Of a DNA stretch of 64,000 nt, positions 62,819-64,000 are shown piece by piece. The stretch spans positions 28,902-92,901 of the forward strand of contig JAPOZM010000014.1 of the NCBI GenBank assembly GCA_026706075.1, written 5' to 3'. The notes beneath the pieces were generated by a model. The model ran no database searches. It had not been told where the DNA came from and was given only the letters and a program-made list of their open reading frames with translations. The first letter of the stretch is position 1. The number at the start of each line of letters is the position of its first letter. The translations under genes were made by a program, and so were the position numbers. Source of the stretch: Gemmatimonadaceae bacterium. Lineage in GTDB: Bacteria > Latescibacterota > UBA2968 > UBA8231.

Positions 62819-64000
62819 CTATTCCGGGGCCCGGGAGGCGATGCGGCCGGCGATGAGGGCCACCGCCTCGTCCACCGCCATGGGGTCGAGGTTCTCGCCG
62901 CTGCGCAGCCGCACGGCCGTCTTCCCGTCTTCGACCTCGCGGTCGCCGAGGACCAGCATGTACGGGACCTTCTGCTTCTGCGCCGCCCGGATGCGGTAGT
63001 TGAGGCTCTGGTCGGCCTGCAGCTCGATACGAACACCTGCGGCGGCCAGGGCCTGACGGACCGTTTCCGCGTACTCCCCGTGACGCTCGGCGATGGGCAG
63101 CACCACCGCCTGCACCGGCGCCAGCCAGGTGGGGAAGGCGCCGGCGTAGTGCTCGATCAGGAAACCGATGGTGCGCTCATGGGTGCCCAGCGGCGCCCGG
63201 TGGATGCAGATCGGCGTCTCCTCCGTGCCCTCGGCCGTGGTGTAGACCAGGCCGTAGCGGGCCGGCACCGCGAAGTCGACCTGGTTGGTGGCGATCGAGA
63301 ACTCGCGGCCGATGGCGCTCCAGACCTCGACGTCGATCTTGGGGCCGTAGAAGGCCGCCTCCCCGGCGACCTCGACGTGGTTGATGCCGCCGTTGGCCAG
63401 GGCCCGGCGCACCCTCTCCTCGGTCTCGAGCCACAGCTCCGGCTCGTCGACGTACTTCTTCCCGAGGTCCGCCGGGTCGTGGGTGCTGAAGCGCATGACG
63501 TACTTGTCGATGCCGAAGAGGTCGAAGTAGCCGAGGTACATGCGGCAGACGGCGAGGAACTCCTCCTCGAACTGGTCGAGGGTGCAGTAGATGTGGGCGT
63601 CGTTCATCTGCATCGAGCGCACCCGCATCAGGCCGAAGAGCTCCCCGGACTGCTCGTAGCGGTAGCAGGTCCCGTACTCGGCCAGGCGCAGGGGCAGGTC
63701 GCGGTAGCTGCGCGGCGCCGAGGCGAAGAGCTTGTGGTGGTGGGGGCAGTTCATCGGCTTGAGGTAGTATTTCACCCCCTCCATCTCCATGGGCGGGAAC
63801 ATCGACTCGGCGTAGTAGGGCAGGTGGCCGCTGCGCTCGAACATCGAGTCCTTGCAGATGTGGGGGGTCCGCACCTGAAGGTACCCGGCCTCGCGCTCCG
63901 TCTCCTTCGCCAGCCGTTCCAGCTCCTCGATCAGGACCGTCCCCTTCGGCTGCCACAGGGGCAGGCCGGGGCCGACCTCGTCGTCGAAGAAGAACAGCTC
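62819..64000 (-). CDS. thrS: Threonyl-tRNA synthetase, 5' end cut by window edge
   Basis: Charges tRNA-Thr. The frame is open from 64000 down to the stop at 62819, so the N-terminal TGS and editing domains lie outside. Visible are LFFFDDEVGPGLPLWQPKG, PMNCPHHHKLF with the zinc-binding Cys and His, CYRYEQSGELFGLMRVR (motif 2), IHRAPLGTHERTIGFLIEHYAG (motif 3) and the anticodon-binding domain with VVLPIAERHGEYA. The internal ATG at 63874 is not the true start. First gene of the operon that continues with the M50 protease and proS. Confidence 0.96.
   Translation of the reverse strand, partial: ELFFFDDEVGPGLPLWQPKGTVLIEELERLAKETEREAGYLQVRTPHICKDSMFERSGHLPYYAESMFPPMEMEGVKYYLKPMNCPHHHKLFASAPRSYRDLPLRLAEYGTCYRYEQSGELFGLMRVRSMQMNDAHIYCTLDQFEEEFLAVCRMYLGYFDLFGIDKYVMRFSTHDPADLGKKYVDEPELWLETEERVRRALANGGINHVEVAGEAAFYGPKIDVEVWSAIGREFSIATNQVDFAVPARYGLVYTTAEGTEETPICIHRAPLGTHERTIGFLIEHYAGAFPTWLAPVQAVVLPIAERHGEYAETVRQALAAAGVRIELQADQSLNYRIRAAQKQKVPYMLVLGDREVEDGKTAVRLRSGENLDPMAVDEAVALIAGRIASRAPE

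Overview
The window is high-GC DNA, densely packed with genes on both strands. Many neighbours overlap by 1-4 bases (ATGA, GTGA or TGATG junctions), and GTG or TTG starts are common. It looks like a Gram-negative bacterium with an outer membrane: there is a lipid-transport (Mla) operon, outer-membrane barrels, lipoproteins and an autotransporter-like protein. Phytanoyl-CoA dioxygenase (PhyH) and Gfo/Idh/MocA genes, an Arg/Cys-type sulfatase, a glycogen-synthase-like GT, DUF3604 and DUF362 together resemble genomes of the uncultured FCB-type phyla (Latescibacterota, Krumholzibacteriota and relatives). That placement is inference, because no rRNA or other decisive marker is present.

Left part, 1-13.4 kb, is a membrane-lipid region. 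On the minus strand lie a 1397-aa fusion protein (fatty-acyl reductase, AMP-ligase, carrier protein, acyltransferase), then lgt, then an NADH:flavin oxidoreductase cut by the window edge. On the plus strand a diacylglycerol-kinase-type gene precedes a tightly overlapping Mla-like operon: MlaD, PqiC-like lipoprotein, outer-membrane barrel, STAS-MlaE, MlaF, and dihydrofolate reductase.

13.4-23.1 kb holds a minus-strand operon (DUF3604, glycogen-synthase-like GT, DUF4384 lipoprotein, cysteine desulfurase). A divergent plus-strand pair follows (RIFT-barrel/PL26-like protein and nadC). 23.1-30.0 kb is one very long surface-protein gene with 11 Calx-beta-like repeats. It has an 805-base gene-free region with tandem promoter matches upstream and a very strong terminator downstream.

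30.0-38.7 kb and 43.1-51.5 kb are accessory catabolic segments. They carry three Gfo/Idh/MocA dehydrogenases, four PhyH proteins, a lactonase, a sulfatase, a TIM-barrel protein, a TPP enzyme, an SDR and a LysR regulator. Between them sit purA, a HAD hydrolase, a tandem-repeat patch and recQ.

The right part holds a DUF72/hypothetical/DUF362 operon, a 1133-aa CPBP protease with an internal duplication, a fused pair of epimerase-type domains, and the operon thrS - M50 protease - proS. thrS runs off the right edge.

The most unusual points are: the four-activity lipid megaenzyme next to the Mla operon; two PhyH paralogues that appear to lack the iron-binding carboxylate; the duplicated CPBP protease; the fused epimerase pair; the barrel protein inside the Mla operon; and the long leader of the repeat protein. 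No CRISPR array, insertion sequence, tRNA or rRNA gene was found.
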